From assembly GCA_018267365.1 (NCBI GenBank), contig JAFDYQ010000003.1, forward strand, positions 62,001 through 126,000: DNA of 64,000 nt. The letters run 5' to 3'. Of the stretch, positions 43,188 to 52,031 are shown piece after piece; positions within the stretch are counted from its first letter, which is position 1; each line of letters opens with the position of its first letter. The notes beneath the pieces are model-generated. The model made no database searches, was not told the DNA's origin, and saw nothing but the letters and a program-made list of their open reading frames with translations. The translations under genes and the position numbers were made by a program. This DNA is from Bacteroidota bacterium (GTDB lineage: Bacteria > Bacteroidota > Bacteroidia > Chitinophagales > LD1).

Positions 43188-43670
43188 TTAGCTCTTTAAT
43201 AGGGCCAGCTGACCAAGGTGGTAGGCAAGATGGCCGGCGCGCCCGATCACCACATTGAGACGGTTGCGGTGTGGTTCTTTGGCAAAGTCTTCTTCGGAGA
43301 CTGCCGTGTGCCTTTCGTACCACTGATCAGGCGTCAAAGCCGACAATTTAGAAGTAAGGATGTCATTTACTTCTTTCCAGGCAGTGCGAAGCGCAGTTAT
43401 ACCCGGTTTGGGTAAATCCGTTTTGTCCGGGTTTTTGAGGAACGGCTCGTCGAGGTCAGGATGCGCGCGGTGGCCTATACCGAGCAAGGGCAACATCGCA
43501 TCATGCACTGCTGTGAGATGGCCAAGGAGATAGGTGCCGGTGTTTCTACCCGGAGATATCTCGCCGGCCAGCTGCTCATCAGTGAGGGCGTCTATGACTT
43601 TGCCGGCGCGGCTCACCTGGCCGGTAAATGTGTCTAAGGCTATTTTTGCAGAGAGTTGTTTCTGATCCAT
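43188..43670 (-). CDS. DinB-family protein
   Basis: 160 residues, a four-helix bundle by pattern. The metal-binding His residues of the DinB/YfiT fold are in LGHLTAVHD (about residue 51) and RAGHLAYHLGQ (about 146 and 150, HxxxH). Related proteins are thiol S-transferases using bacillithiol or mycothiol, or have no known activity. The gene is divergent from the GH43 gene and ends at a strong terminator. Confidence 0.87.
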   Translation of the reverse strand: MDQKQLSAKIALDTFTGQVSRAGKVIDALTDEQLAGEISPGRNTGTYLLGHLTAVHDAMLPLLGIGHRAHPDLDEPFLKNPDKTDLPKPGITALRTAWKEVNDILTSKLSALTPDQWYERHTAVSEEDFAKEPHRNRLNVVIGRAGHLAYHLGQLALLKS

Positions 43671-43712
43671 GTCTTTGATTTTGTCTATATGGACGATCTC
43701 TGAAGGGAATTA

Positions 43713-44672
43713 TTGATTAGATTGCCTCATTATATATATCATTTATTGCGTCTGATCTTCACGATAGTTTTATTTCTCTGCGTAAGCGTGATCCGTAGTC
43801 AGAATCCGATCAAAACTGACATCTACGCCGCCGACCCAGCCGCTCGTGTTTTCAATGATACCCTCTATGTATATCCTTCACATGACATAGAAGGCTCAAA
43901 ATGGTTTGATATGCGGGACTGGCATGTGCTGTTTACTACGGATATGAAGACGTGGAAGGATCATGGTGTGGTGCTGAGCCTGGATAGTGTGCGCTGGGCC
44001 AGGAAATATGCCTGGGCGCCGGACTGCGCCAGCAGGAATGGGAAGTACTACTTCTACTATCCCGTAGACAGAGATGCGATAGGAGTGGCAGTGTCTGACC
44101 GGCCTTATGGGCCCTTTCACGATCCGCTGGGCAGGGCGCTGATCACGCGGCAGACGCCGGGAGTGGTAGAGCCACGCTCACTGATAGATCCTTGTGTTTT
44201 CACAGATGATGATGGCACGGCCTATCTGGTCTTTGGGCAGAAGGTGGTGAATATAGTACGGCTGAATAAGGATATGATCTCCATCTCCGACACTGTACGG
44301 CAGGTGAGGGGAGTGGATCATTTCTTTGAGGCGGTATGGATGCATAAGTATAATGGTAAGTATTATATCTCTTATTCGGGTAAGGGGAAGATACTTTATG
44401 GCATAGGCGATAGCCCGTATGGACCATTTAGCTATAAGGGTGTGGTGCTCGATAAAGTAAACAGCGTGACCAACCATGCTTCTATCACCGCGTATAAGGG
44501 GCAGTGGTATCTCTTCTACCATACTTCTGACAAGTATATCCATTCGCACAAAGGGAGCAGGCTGGGTCTGAAGAAATACTACAGCAGGTCTACCTGTGTA
44601 GATCCTCTGTACTACAATGCTGACGGTACGATAAAAGAAGTGGTACCTACGCGCAAGGAACCGGCACAATAG
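43713..44672 (+). CDS. Secreted glycoside hydrolase family 43 protein
   Basis: 319 residues starting with TTG; no in-frame ATG is near. A signal peptide (LLRLIFTIVLFLCVSVIRS) precedes the five-bladed propeller. The three acidic residues of GH43 are placed as expected: Asp41 (YAADPAARV), Asp159 (SLIDPCVF) and Glu206 (FFEAVWMHKYNGKYYISYS). The family cuts arabinose or xylose side chains from plant polysaccharides. No SusC/SusD pair lies beside it, so it is not in a classical polysaccharide-utilisation locus. It converges on a GT2 gene. Confidence 0.92.
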   Translation: MIRLPHYIYHLLRLIFTIVLFLCVSVIRSQNPIKTDIYAADPAARVFNDTLYVYPSHDIEGSKWFDMRDWHVLFTTDMKTWKDHGVVLSLDSVRWARKYAWAPDCASRNGKYYFYYPVDRDAIGVAVSDRPYGPFHDPLGRALITRQTPGVVEPRSLIDPCVFTDDDGTAYLVFGQKVVNIVRLNKDMISISDTVRQVRGVDHFFEAVWMHKYNGKYYISYSGKGKILYGIGDSPYGPFSYKGVVLDKVNSVTNHASITAYKGQWYLFYHTSDKYIHSHKGSRLGLKKYYSRSTCVDPLYYNADGTIKEVVPTRKEPAQ

Positions 44673-44682
44673 CGAGGGATAG

Positions 44683-45498
44683 CTATCGGGTTTTGCGCAA
44701 GGCTCCTTTGATTTTTCGCCAGGGCCAGAGTGCCTGGTCCATCAGACGTACGGCGGGGGTAGACTCCAGCCAGCGGATATGATGAAGCATCTTTTCGTAT
44801 TCTTTGACAAGGGGATGAAGGTGCTTCTGATGCACGTAGTCTTTAAGCTCTTGCAGGTGGAGATTGGCCTGAGTATAGGTGCGAGAGGAAGGGCGCACGC
44901 GAATATCAAATAGCAACTCTGGTATGTGATAAAAGTGCTTTTCGTGGCTCAAGGCTCGTATCCAAAACTCCCAGTCTTCTAATCCCTTTTTGCTCATAAA
45001 TTCATCAAAGTATCCTATATCGTCAAAGACATTTTTCCTGATAAAGGTACAGAGACCCACCGGATTCGAGAGCAATAACTGCCGCAAGTGCATAGGTGGT
45101 TGGTTCTTGCGCCTATTTTCATGTCCAAAAAGCTGCAGATCGCTGTAGATGATATCTGCCTCAGGGTGCTTACTCAGGGTGCGCATGGCGAGACTCAGTG
45201 CACCTGGCCGGATCAGATCGTCAGAGTCAAGAGGGACAATGATGTCGGCATCTGTCTGGCTGATGGCCAGATTGCGTGCAATACTAGGGCCGGCATTGAT
45301 CTGGTGCAGTACAGTGACACCGGGCTCTGACTTGTACCTGTCCAGCACCTCGAGTGAGTGCGGATCTGTTGACCCGTCATTTATGATCCATACATCAAAG
45401 GTACTGTAGTCCTGGCGGCGCACACTCTCCATGGTCTCAGGCAGCGTATCACCATTGTTGTAAAATGGTATAATGAAAGATACTTTAGGTGCGGACAT
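44683..45498 (-). CDS. GT2 family glycosyltransferase
   Basis: 271 residues. The GT-A fold is seen in VSFIIPFYNNGDTLPETMES, IINDGSTDPHSL, AGPSIARNLAISQTDADIIV and the metal motif PLDSDDL, with GLEDWEFWIRA at the acceptor side. No membrane helix. The sugar cannot be told. Last gene of a leftward three-gene cluster (FAD protein, GT-A-like protein, GT2) with an 8-nt gap to the gene before. Confidence 0.92.
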   Translation of the reverse strand: MSAPKVSFIIPFYNNGDTLPETMESVRRQDYSTFDVWIINDGSTDPHSLEVLDRYKSEPGVTVLHQINAGPSIARNLAISQTDADIIVPLDSDDLIRPGALSLAMRTLSKHPEADIIYSDLQLFGHENRRKNQPPMHLRQLLLSNPVGLCTFIRKNVFDDIGYFDEFMSKKGLEDWEFWIRALSHEKHFYHIPELLFDIRVRPSSRTYTQANLHLQELKDYVHQKHLHPLVKEYEKMLHHIRWLESTPAVRLMDQALWPWRKIKGALRKTR

Positions 45499-45506
45499 AT
45501 TGATTT

Positions 45507-46481
45507 TTATTTGTGAATGAAGTAAGCTTCAGAATTCATCTCATATCCCTTGAATGCACTATTGAGGGGATATCCTGACACAAGATAGGCATGCGAAGCC
45601 TGCTGGTCACGATCCGGCTGTACCAGCCGCGGGCTATAGATGTCCGCATCTATCCACGGGAAGAAATGGTCGTATATGCAGAGGTTAAGGATGGTCATAT
45701 CTTTGTGGAGGTTGCTATGGGTGCGGATTACATAGTCTATGACGCGAGCCATAAAGAAGAGTAGCACCTGCCTGCTACCGCCCAGTACACCGGCATTGTA
45801 CATATACTGATGGTGAAACAAAGATGGTGCTTTGATGCCAGATTCCAGCTCAAAGTTTTTGAGCTCCTCTAGCAGCCATCGCGAATCTTTGATCTTATTG
45901 GCCTGATCACGGCCAACGTATAGGGCCAGGTCCTGATCTATCAGGGCAAATGGATCCCGGGTGATGTATACATCATTGATGTCTGTACAAAAGGCCCTGC
46001 GGATGCCTGAGTCACGTATGAAAAGATAATAGGCTATCCAGCGTTCCTCAAATATAGAGTACCCTCCCGGTGTATATCTGCGAAAAGAAATACGATCTGT
46101 CTGATACCTATCTATGAAGTCCTGATCCAGGCCGTCATGTATGATGATGCCGGTGAGCCCCAGCCTCTCTACACTGCGGTACCAGGGGGCTATATACTCT
46201 ATATCTGCGCGATGGCGGATAATATGGGACTGTGGGTCTTTTTGATTTACAAAATAACAGGCCAGTAGCACATCGGTCAGTGCCTGATCTGCAGGCTGTA
46301 TCTCTATGCTGCGTGGCTGGCCGGCACACATAGTTTCAAAACCCGAGGCAGGTTTATTGCTGGATATCAGGCTGATGAGACGTCGAAGTCCATGCGCGTG
46401 GCGGCGACGGTTGTGAGCAGCTATACGGGCCTGCAGATATGTAATGTATATTTTATCGGCTACCCTATGGAAAAAACTCAT
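45507..46481 (-). CDS. Putative nucleotide-diphospho-sugar transferase
   Basis: 324 residues. No family is certain, but the central stretch FCTDINDVYITRDPFALID (about residue 165) looks like the DxD region of GT-A enzymes of the GT77/GT8 type, and YNAGVLGGSRQVLLFFMARV is the usual following helix with the acceptor loop. The N-terminus is basic (RRRHAHGLRR). It lies between an FAD/NAD(P)-binding gene (37 nt upstream) and a GT2 gene (8 nt downstream), so it probably works in surface-glycan synthesis. Confidence 0.65.
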   Translation of the reverse strand: MSFFHRVADKIYITYLQARIAAHNRRRHAHGLRRLISLISSNKPASGFETMCAGQPRSIEIQPADQALTDVLLACYFVNQKDPQSHIIRHRADIEYIAPWYRSVERLGLTGIIIHDGLDQDFIDRYQTDRISFRRYTPGGYSIFEERWIAYYLFIRDSGIRRAFCTDINDVYITRDPFALIDQDLALYVGRDQANKIKDSRWLLEELKNFELESGIKAPSLFHHQYMYNAGVLGGSRQVLLFFMARVIDYVIRTHSNLHKDMTILNLCIYDHFFPWIDADIYSPRLVQPDRDQQASHAYLVSGYPLNSAFKGYEMNSEAYFIHK

Positions 46482-46518
46482 TTACTCTCTGCGCTTTGCT
46501 GCAAATAAAGATAATCTG

Positions 46519-47928
46519 TCAGACATTCGCGGCTTTGGAGAGAATTTCACCGGCGAGTGTCGCTGCCTGCGCTCTCAGCTCCGGTACCGCTGTGGTCTCC
46601 CAAAGTAACCCGCGCAGATTGCCACCGATGGTATAGAGAGAAGGTATCTCGCGGCCGTCGGCACCTACCAGCGTCCAGTGGTCTGTGACCTGCATGCCTA
46701 TCCTTAGAGGGTCTGCCTGCAGCATGTCTTTGGAGACCAATTGTTGGAGGAGGGGATTCAAAGATTGCGAGACGTAAGTGTTAGGGCCTATGCAGTTGAT
46801 AATGCGGCTCACATCTAGTCGGATCGGGGTGTCTGTATTAGTCTCCAGTATCTCTGCGGAGAGGCCGTTGGAGGTTTGAGTCATATTGAGGAGCCGCCCC
46901 CTGTGTATGACCATGCCGCCGGCTATCTGCCGCTGCATGAGGTAGTCGTACATATGACCAGGCATGCGGTGGCGGATCTTATTCCAATGAGGCATGAGGT
47001 ATTTCAGAAAGCGCTGCTTGTCCTCCAGGCTGAGCCCCTGCCAGATCTTCTGAGTGAGCGGACGGAGGGAATCTATGACCGGCTCCGGTGAAAGTTCTGA
47101 TTTTTTAAAAACTTTTATGTGCTTGTTTATCAGTTTGTAAAGCTCGTTTAATTTGTATGGAGCTTTAAGCTCCTCGGCCAACTTGCTGTAGGCTATATAG
47201 CCATAGCGGTGGGGCAGAATGGCCAATCCATCAGGAGACAAAGTATGAATCACGCCATTGAATCCTGTGTCCATGATACCGATCACAATATCTACCATCG
47301 TGAGGCCATTGCCTATGATCAGGATATCCCGGTCGGGGTCCAGGTTGTCTACGGCTTTGTTATTCCACGGGTCGCCTATATAGTTGGGGTCATCGTAAAG
47401 TGCTGGGTCGGAGACAGGTAGGTTGCGTGGAGGTTCATTGCCGGTGGCGAGAACCACGTAGTCAGCCGCAATAGTTTGGCCGGAGGCGAGTACTATTGTA
47501 TTACTGCCATCTGCAGCGGTAATGTCTACCGCCTTGTCGTGAATGATATTGACGGTCGTGTCGGGACGTTTGCCAGCTACAGCCTCCGTCCAAACCTCGG
47601 ACAGGTAGCGCCCAAAATCCCTGCGAGGCAGGAAGACCTTGCCAAGTACCTCCTTGTCCATATCCTGGTATGCTTCTTGCCGGTGGGCCCAGTCCAGAAA
47701 GTGCTCAGGCCGATCAGGGAATGCAGTCATCTTGGCGGCTGGGACATTCAATATATGCTTTGGGTGGGTCGTGCTATATGCGGGCCCTTTACCAAACTCA
47801 TATTTATCATTGATCAGGTGTAGTGTGAGCGGCATGGTGGTTTGGCGCATTAGCTGCACACCGGTCATCATACCACTAAAGCCTGCGCCTATGATGGCTA
47901 TCTGCAGAGGGGGATTGGTTTGGGACAT
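46519..47928 (-). CDS. FAD/NAD(P)-binding protein (HcbB-like)
   Basis: 469 residues. FAD-binding GAGFSG (14-19) and a second Rossmann motif around DRDILIIGNGLTMVDI. FGKGPAYSTTHPKHILNVPA is the signature of the PF13454-type FAD-NAD(P)-binding family, whose members are often near glycan or amino-acid N-hydroxylation genes and have unknown reactions. It is the first gene of the leftward cluster with the two glycosyltransferases and stands divergently to nuo. Confidence 0.9.
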   Translation of the reverse strand: MSQTNPPLQIAIIGAGFSGMMTGVQLMRQTTMPLTLHLINDKYEFGKGPAYSTTHPKHILNVPAAKMTAFPDRPEHFLDWAHRQEAYQDMDKEVLGKVFLPRRDFGRYLSEVWTEAVAGKRPDTTVNIIHDKAVDITAADGSNTIVLASGQTIAADYVVLATGNEPPRNLPVSDPALYDDPNYIGDPWNNKAVDNLDPDRDILIIGNGLTMVDIVIGIMDTGFNGVIHTLSPDGLAILPHRYGYIAYSKLAEELKAPYKLNELYKLINKHIKVFKKSELSPEPVIDSLRPLTQKIWQGLSLEDKQRFLKYLMPHWNKIRHRMPGHMYDYLMQRQIAGGMVIHRGRLLNMTQTSNGLSAEILETNTDTPIRLDVSRIINCIGPNTYVSQSLNPLLQQLVSKDMLQADPLRIGMQVTDHWTLVGADGREIPSLYTIGGNLRGLLWETTAVPELRAQAATLAGEILSKAANV

Positions 47929-48071
47929 ATGGATTGTTAAAAGTGCTTCCTTTAGGGGGATATCAACAAGGGATCAGCTGTGAATATAGGATGAAAAATG
48001 AGGCAGGATAAAGACTTTTTATGATTACAGTAGCCTTCTGACAATTAGCATTTGTTTTGTTGATAAAATGA

Positions 48072-48101
48072 TTGGATAATAGTGACCGTATCTTATTTTT
48101 G
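48072..48101 (+). promoter_or_regulatory. Promoter of the nuo operon
   Basis: TTG at 48072-48074, 19 bp, TATTTTTG at 48094-48101, a full consensus match. The leader to nuoA would be about 70 nt. Confidence 0.8.
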
Positions 48102-48178
48102 TTGCCTGTTATAAAAGAAGAAGTGGGCACGCAGGGAGCTTATGATGTGTATCACTCTGGCAACTAATACTTTAAACA

Positions 48179-48544
48179 ATGGAGACTCCTCAGTCCAGTT
48201 ATATCCCTATCATCATCCAGGCAGTTTTTGCGGCGGGCTTTGTGGCTACAATGCTCGGCCTATCCCATCTGGTAGGGCCAAAGCGCAAATCCCAGATCAA
48301 AGATGAGAACTTTGAGTGCGGTATCAAGTCTTATGGCAATGCGCGTATTCCATTCTCGGTCAAATATTTTCTGATAGCGATCCTGTTTGTGCTTTTTGAT
48401 GTGGAGGTGATCTTTCTCTATCCTTGGGCGGTAAACTTTAAAGTACTCGGCATCATAGGCTTGTATAAAATGCTCCTTTTCATGGGGCTGCTCCTCGTGG
48501 GATTCTTTTACATTATCAAAAAAGGGGCTCTGGAGTGGGAGTAA
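48179..48544 (+). CDS. nuoA: NADH-quinone oxidoreductase subunit A
   Basis: 121 residues, three helices (about 9-30, 62-83, 90-112). KSQIKDENFECGIKSYGNARIPFSVKYF holds the conserved Glu-Cys-Gly loop of the membrane arm, which sits near the quinone site, followed by ILFVLFDVEVIFLYPWA, the family signature. First gene of the nuo operon. Confidence 0.96.
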   Translation: METPQSSYIPIIIQAVFAAGFVATMLGLSHLVGPKRKSQIKDENFECGIKSYGNARIPFSVKYFLIAILFVLFDVEVIFLYPWAVNFKVLGIIGLYKMLLFMGLLLVGFFYIIKKGALEWE

Positions 48545-48610
48545 GCCGATGGTAAAGCTGGCCGTCTAAGAAAGGTCAAGCTTTTGCCAACTTAAAATAC
48601 TAAAACAATC

Positions 48611-49192
48611 ATGTCAGAAGTAATAGATAATAATGTAAGCAATCACAGCGGGGTAAAGCTGGTAGCTGCACCTACGGGTGTAGAGGGACCGGGCTTCTTT
48701 GCTACCAATCTGGACCAGGTGGTGGGACTGGCGCGCTCCAAGTCTCTCTGGCCCCTGCCGTTTGCTACCTCGTGCTGCGGTATCGAGTTTATGGCCACGA
48801 TGGCCTCTACGTATGATATCGCACGCTTCGGCTCTGAGCGTCCGAGTTTCTCTCCACGCCAGGCAGATATGCTCATGGTAATGGGCACGATCTCTAAGAA
48901 GCTGGGACCGGTACTGCGCCAGGTATACGAGCAGATGGCTGAGCCACGCTGGGTGATCTCTGTAGGTGCCTGCGCCTGCTCGGGAGGTATATTTGACACC
49001 TACTCTGTGCTGCAGGGGATTGACAAAATCATACCTGTAGATGTATATGTACCGGGTTGCCCGCCGCGCCCTGAGCAGATCATAGACGGTATCATGAAGC
49101 TGCAAGAACTCGTAAAGAATGAATCTCTGCGCCGCCGCAATACGCCTGAGTACAAGGCGCTGCTGGCAAGCTACGGGATCACGGTGAATTAA
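48611..49192 (+). CDS. nuoB: NADH-quinone oxidoreductase subunit B
   Basis: 193 residues. It binds the terminal [4Fe-4S] cluster N2 with Cys55, Cys56 (TSCCGIEF), Cys121 (GACACSGG) and Cys150 ([10 protein letters not shown]). The N-terminal 35 residues are a less conserved extension. It hands electrons to quinone at the junction of the peripheral and membrane arms. Confidence 0.97.
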   Translation: MSEVIDNNVSNHSGVKLVAAPTGVEGPGFFATNLDQVVGLARSKSLWPLPFATSCCGIEFMATMASTYDIARFGSERPSFSPRQADMLMVMGTISKKLGPVLRQVYEQMAEPRWVISVGACACSGGIFDTYSVLQGIDKIIPVDVYVPGCPPRPEQIIDGIMKLQELVKNESLRRRNTPEYKALLASYGITVN

Positions 49193-49218
49193 TTTCTGCC
49201 AAGACAAACCAATAAAAA

Positions 49219-49758
49219 GTGGCGCTGACCAAAGAAGAATTGATAGAAAAACTGACAGCCCGGTATGGCGAGTCGATCCGTGTGGATGAGGACTCTCTGG
49301 ACCTGCCGGCTGTGATCATAGACAGGGCTAAGGCTCACGACCTGGTGAAGTACCTGCGCGATGAGCTGGGATTCAACTTCCTGACGACGCTCTGTGGTAT
49401 GCACTATGCAGACAATGCCCCCGAGCAGCAGTTTGGTGTGGTATATCATATACACAACTGGGTAAATAATGTCCGCCTGCGCATCAAAGCATTTCTGCCG
49501 GCAGATAGTGTGGCGATAGACACCATGTCTGACCTATATGCCTCGGCTAACTGGCAGGAGCGTGAGACGTATGACTTCTTTGGTATAGAATTTAAAGGCC
49601 ACCCTGATCTTCGCCGCATCCTGAATATGGATGAGATGGAATCCTACCCTATGCGTAAGGAATTTCCGATGGAAGACCCTTGGAGGACTGATAAGGACGA
49701 CAGATATTTTGGCCGAGTGCCTCAGACTGATAATGTACCCAATAACGAGCTAAGATGA
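49219..49758 (+). CDS. nuoC: NADH-quinone oxidoreductase subunit C
   Basis: 179 residues beginning with GTG. The 30-kDa subunit signature NWQERETYDFFGIEFKGHPDLRRIL is complete. It is a separate gene here, not fused to nuoD as in enterobacteria. It overlaps nuoD by 4 nt (ATGA). Confidence 0.96.
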   Translation: MALTKEELIEKLTARYGESIRVDEDSLDLPAVIIDRAKAHDLVKYLRDELGFNFLTTLCGMHYADNAPEQQFGVVYHIHNWVNNVRLRIKAFLPADSVAIDTMSDLYASANWQERETYDFFGIEFKGHPDLRRILNMDEMESYPMRKEFPMEDPWRTDKDDRYFGRVPQTDNVPNNELR

Positions 49759-50996
49759 GCCAGCCATTGACCAAAAAGATAGAGGATCGCTACTATGATG
49801 AGATCCGCATGCACGAGAATGAGGATGGCAGTGAGCTCTCGATCCTCAACCTCGGCCCCACACACCCGGCTACGCACGGTATCTTCCAGAATGTGCTGCT
49901 GATGGACGGTGAGCGTATAGTAGATGCAGAGTCTACGGTAGGCTACATCCACCGCGCCTTTGAGAAAATAGCTGAGAACAGGCCTTTCTACCAGATCACC
50001 CCACTCACTGACCGGATGAACTATTGTAGCTCACCGATCAACAATATGGGCTGGTGGCTGACTGTAGAGAAGCTGCTGAATATAGAGATACCGAAGCGTG
50101 TACAGTATATGCGCGTGATCGTGATGGAGCTAAGCCGCATAGCGGACCACCTGATCTGCAACTCGATCTTGGGGGTAGACTCGGGTGCCTTTACAGGCTT
50201 CCTCCACATCTTTACCTACCGCGAGCACATCTACGAGATATTTGAAGAGATATCCGGTGCGCGTCTCACTACAAATATGGGCCGCATAGGCGGATTTGAG
50301 CGTGACTGGAGCGATGCGGCGTGGGCTAAGCTGCATAAGTTTATGGCTGAGTTTCCGGATGCCTGGGAGGAGTTTGACCGGCTGCTCACACGCAATACTA
50401 TATTCATGAACCGCTGTATCAATGTCGGTCCGCTCAGTGTGGAGAAGGCATTGCAATATGGCTTCACAGGTCCAAACCTCCGTGCTGCAGGTGTGGACTA
50501 TGATGTACGTGTGGCGCAGCCCTACTGCAGCTATGAGGACTTTGAATTTGATATACCGGTAGGCAAGACAGGAGATACCTATGACCGCTACATGGTGCGC
50601 CAGCAAGAGGTGCGCGAGTCTCTGAAGATCATACGCCAGGCGATAGCCAAGATGCCTAAGGAGGGCGGCTATCACGCAGACGTGCCCGACTACTACCTGC
50701 CGCCTAAGCAAGACGTCTACAATAATATGGAGGCGCTGATCTATCACTTTAAGATAGTGATGGGTGAGATACCGGTACCTAAAGGGGAAGTGTATAGCTG
50801 TGTAGAAGGCGGTAATGGAGAGCTGGGTTTCTACCTGGTGAGTGATGGTAGCAGGGTGCCATTCAGGCTGCACTTCCGCAGGCCATGCTTCATCTATTAT
50901 CAGTATTACACAGAAATGATCAAAGGCTGTTATCTCTCTGATGCGATCCTCATTTTGAGCTCGCTCAACGTGATAGCAGGAGAGCTGGACGCATAA
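49755..50996 (+). CDS. nuoD: NADH-quinone oxidoreductase subunit D
   Basis: 413 residues. The 49-kDa subunit, forming the quinone site with Nuo[23 protein letters not shown] near the N-terminus and [20 protein letters not shown], then the C-terminal [13 protein letters not shown] (conserved end), are all present. Eleven nt after its stop a toxin-antitoxin pair begins. Confidence 0.97.
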   Translation: MSQPLTKKIEDRYYDEIRMHENEDGSELSILNLGPTHPATHGIFQNVLLMDGERIVDAESTVGYIHRAFEKIAENRPFYQITPLTDRMNYCSSPINNMGWWLTVEKLLNIEIPKRVQYMRVIVMELSRIADHLICNSILGVDSGAFTGFLHIFTYREHIYEIFEEISGARLTTNMGRIGGFERDWSDAAWAKLHKFMAEFPDAWEEFDRLLTRNTIFMNRCINVGPLSVEKALQYGFTGPNLRAAGVDYDVRVAQPYCSYEDFEFDIPVGKTGDTYDRYMVRQQEVRESLKIIRQAIAKMPKEGGYHADVPDYYLPPKQDVYNNMEALIYHFKIVMGEIPVPKGEVYSCVEGGNGELGFYLVSDGSRVPFRLHFRRPCFIYYQYYTEMIKGCYLSDAILILSSLNVIAGELDA

Positions 50997-51007
50997 ATTG
51001 ATTTAGT

Positions 51008-51211
51008 ATGTTGACGAAAGAAGTATTAATGAATTCGCTACGTGACCTGCCAGAGACTTTCACTCTGGACGAGGTGATGGAGAGGATGTATGTACTCAAT
51101 AAGATAGAAACTGCAAAGGAAAAATCAAGACTTGGGAAAACGTATTCAACCACAGAGGCTAAGAAAATGCTATCTAAATGGTCAAAATCAGGTGGAACGA
51201 AGAAGCGATAA
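51008..51211 (+). CDS. Antitoxin of a RelE/ParE-type pair
   Basis: 67 residues starting 11 nt after nuoD. Helical N-terminus (KEVLMNSLRDLPETFTLDEV), then a basic C-terminus (KKMLSKWSKSGGTKKR) that would wrap the toxin. The family resembles Bacteroidota antitoxins with a TLDEVMERMYVLNKIE-type core, not a RelB or Phd domain that can be named with confidence. It overlaps the toxin frame by 34 nt. AT-rich, unlike nuoD and nuoE. Confidence 0.78.
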   Translation: MLTKEVLMNSLRDLPETFTLDEVMERMYVLNKIETAKEKSRLGKTYSTTEAKKMLSKWSKSGGTKKR

Positions 51212-51485
51212 TGGATATTGATGAGATAGCGGGATTTATAGCCGAGGATTCAGTGTTTTATGCTCAAATCCAAGTAGAGAGATTCTTTGAAAGAGTGGAC
51301 ATATTGAAGACAACGCCAAAGGCAGGAAGAAAGATGTCGGAAACTAACGATGAAAAGATAAGAGAGTTAATAGAGGGGACTATAGGATCATTTATCAAAT
51401 AAAATCAAATTCGGAGATCGAAATACTTTGTGTGATACATGGTATGAGGTTGCTGAAAAATCATAGGTCATTTAAGTTGAAATAA
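51178..51485 (+). pseudogene. RelE/ParE-type toxin, frameshifted
   Basis: The ATG frame (MVKIRWNEEAIMDIDEIAGF...) stops at 51402 after 74 residues, in the middle of the domain. A -1 shift at the run GGGG (51375-51378) restores the normal RelE/ParE ending: IEG-DYRIIYQIKSNSEIEIL-CVIHGMRLLKNH, up to a TAA at 51483-51485. The repaired protein would have about 102 residues, the family length. So one G is missing, by real mutation or by error in the homopolymer. The TAA shares its last base with the nuoE ATG, i.e. the intact gene was coupled to nuoE. Confidence 0.82.
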
Positions 51486-52021
51486 TGGCATTAGCAGAAA
51501 TAAAACCGGAGCAGGTAGTATTCAGCGAGAAGCTGATGAAGCGGATAGAGGAGCTGAAGTCACACTTCCCGGAGGGAAGGAAGAAATCAGCGCTGATCAC
51601 TGTGCTCCATGAGGTACAAGATGAGCATGAGGACTGGCTGAGCGTGCCAGTGATGGACAAGGTGGCAGAAGTACTCGGCATCAAACCGATAGAGGTGTAT
51701 GAGGTCGTGACCTTCTACTCTATGTACAATCAGAAGCCGGTAGGCAAGTATGTGTTTGAATTTTGCCGTACGTCATGCTGCGCTACGCGCGGCGTAGAGG
51801 ACCTGATGGAGTACACCTGCCAAAAGCTCGGCGTAGGTATGAATGAGGTGACACCGGATGGCATGTTTCAGGTGAAAGGGGTGGAGTGCCTCGGTGCCTG
51901 CGGCTATGCGCCGATGCTCCAGCTGGGAGACTTCTATCATGAGTTTCTGACTAAGGAGAAAATGGACGCGCTGATAGACGACTGCCGCGCGGGCAAAGTG
52001 GAAAAATTGAGCAAAGTATAA
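51485..52021 (+). CDS. nuoE: NADH-quinone oxidoreductase subunit E
   Basis: 178 residues, thioredoxin-like. The [2Fe-2S] cluster N1a ligands are four Cys: in FEFCRTSCCATRG and VECLGACGYAPM. The ATG overlaps the stop codon of the repaired toxin frame (TAATG). It works with NuoF and NuoG in the NADH-oxidising module. Confidence 0.96.
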   Translation: MALAEIKPEQVVFSEKLMKRIEELKSHFPEGRKKSALITVLHEVQDEHEDWLSVPVMDKVAEVLGIKPIEVYEVVTFYSMYNQKPVGKYVFEFCRTSCCATRGVEDLMEYTCQKLGVGMNEVTPDGMFQVKGVECLGACGYAPMLQLGDFYHEFLTKEKMDALIDDCRAGKVEKLSKV

Positions 52022-52031
52022 ATCTATATAA

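Noticed and set aside
51361..51402. Programmed -1 frameshift in the toxin gene
   Set aside because: Only GGGG, no heptameric slip site and no visible stem behind it; loss of one G in a run is simpler. It cannot be fully excluded.
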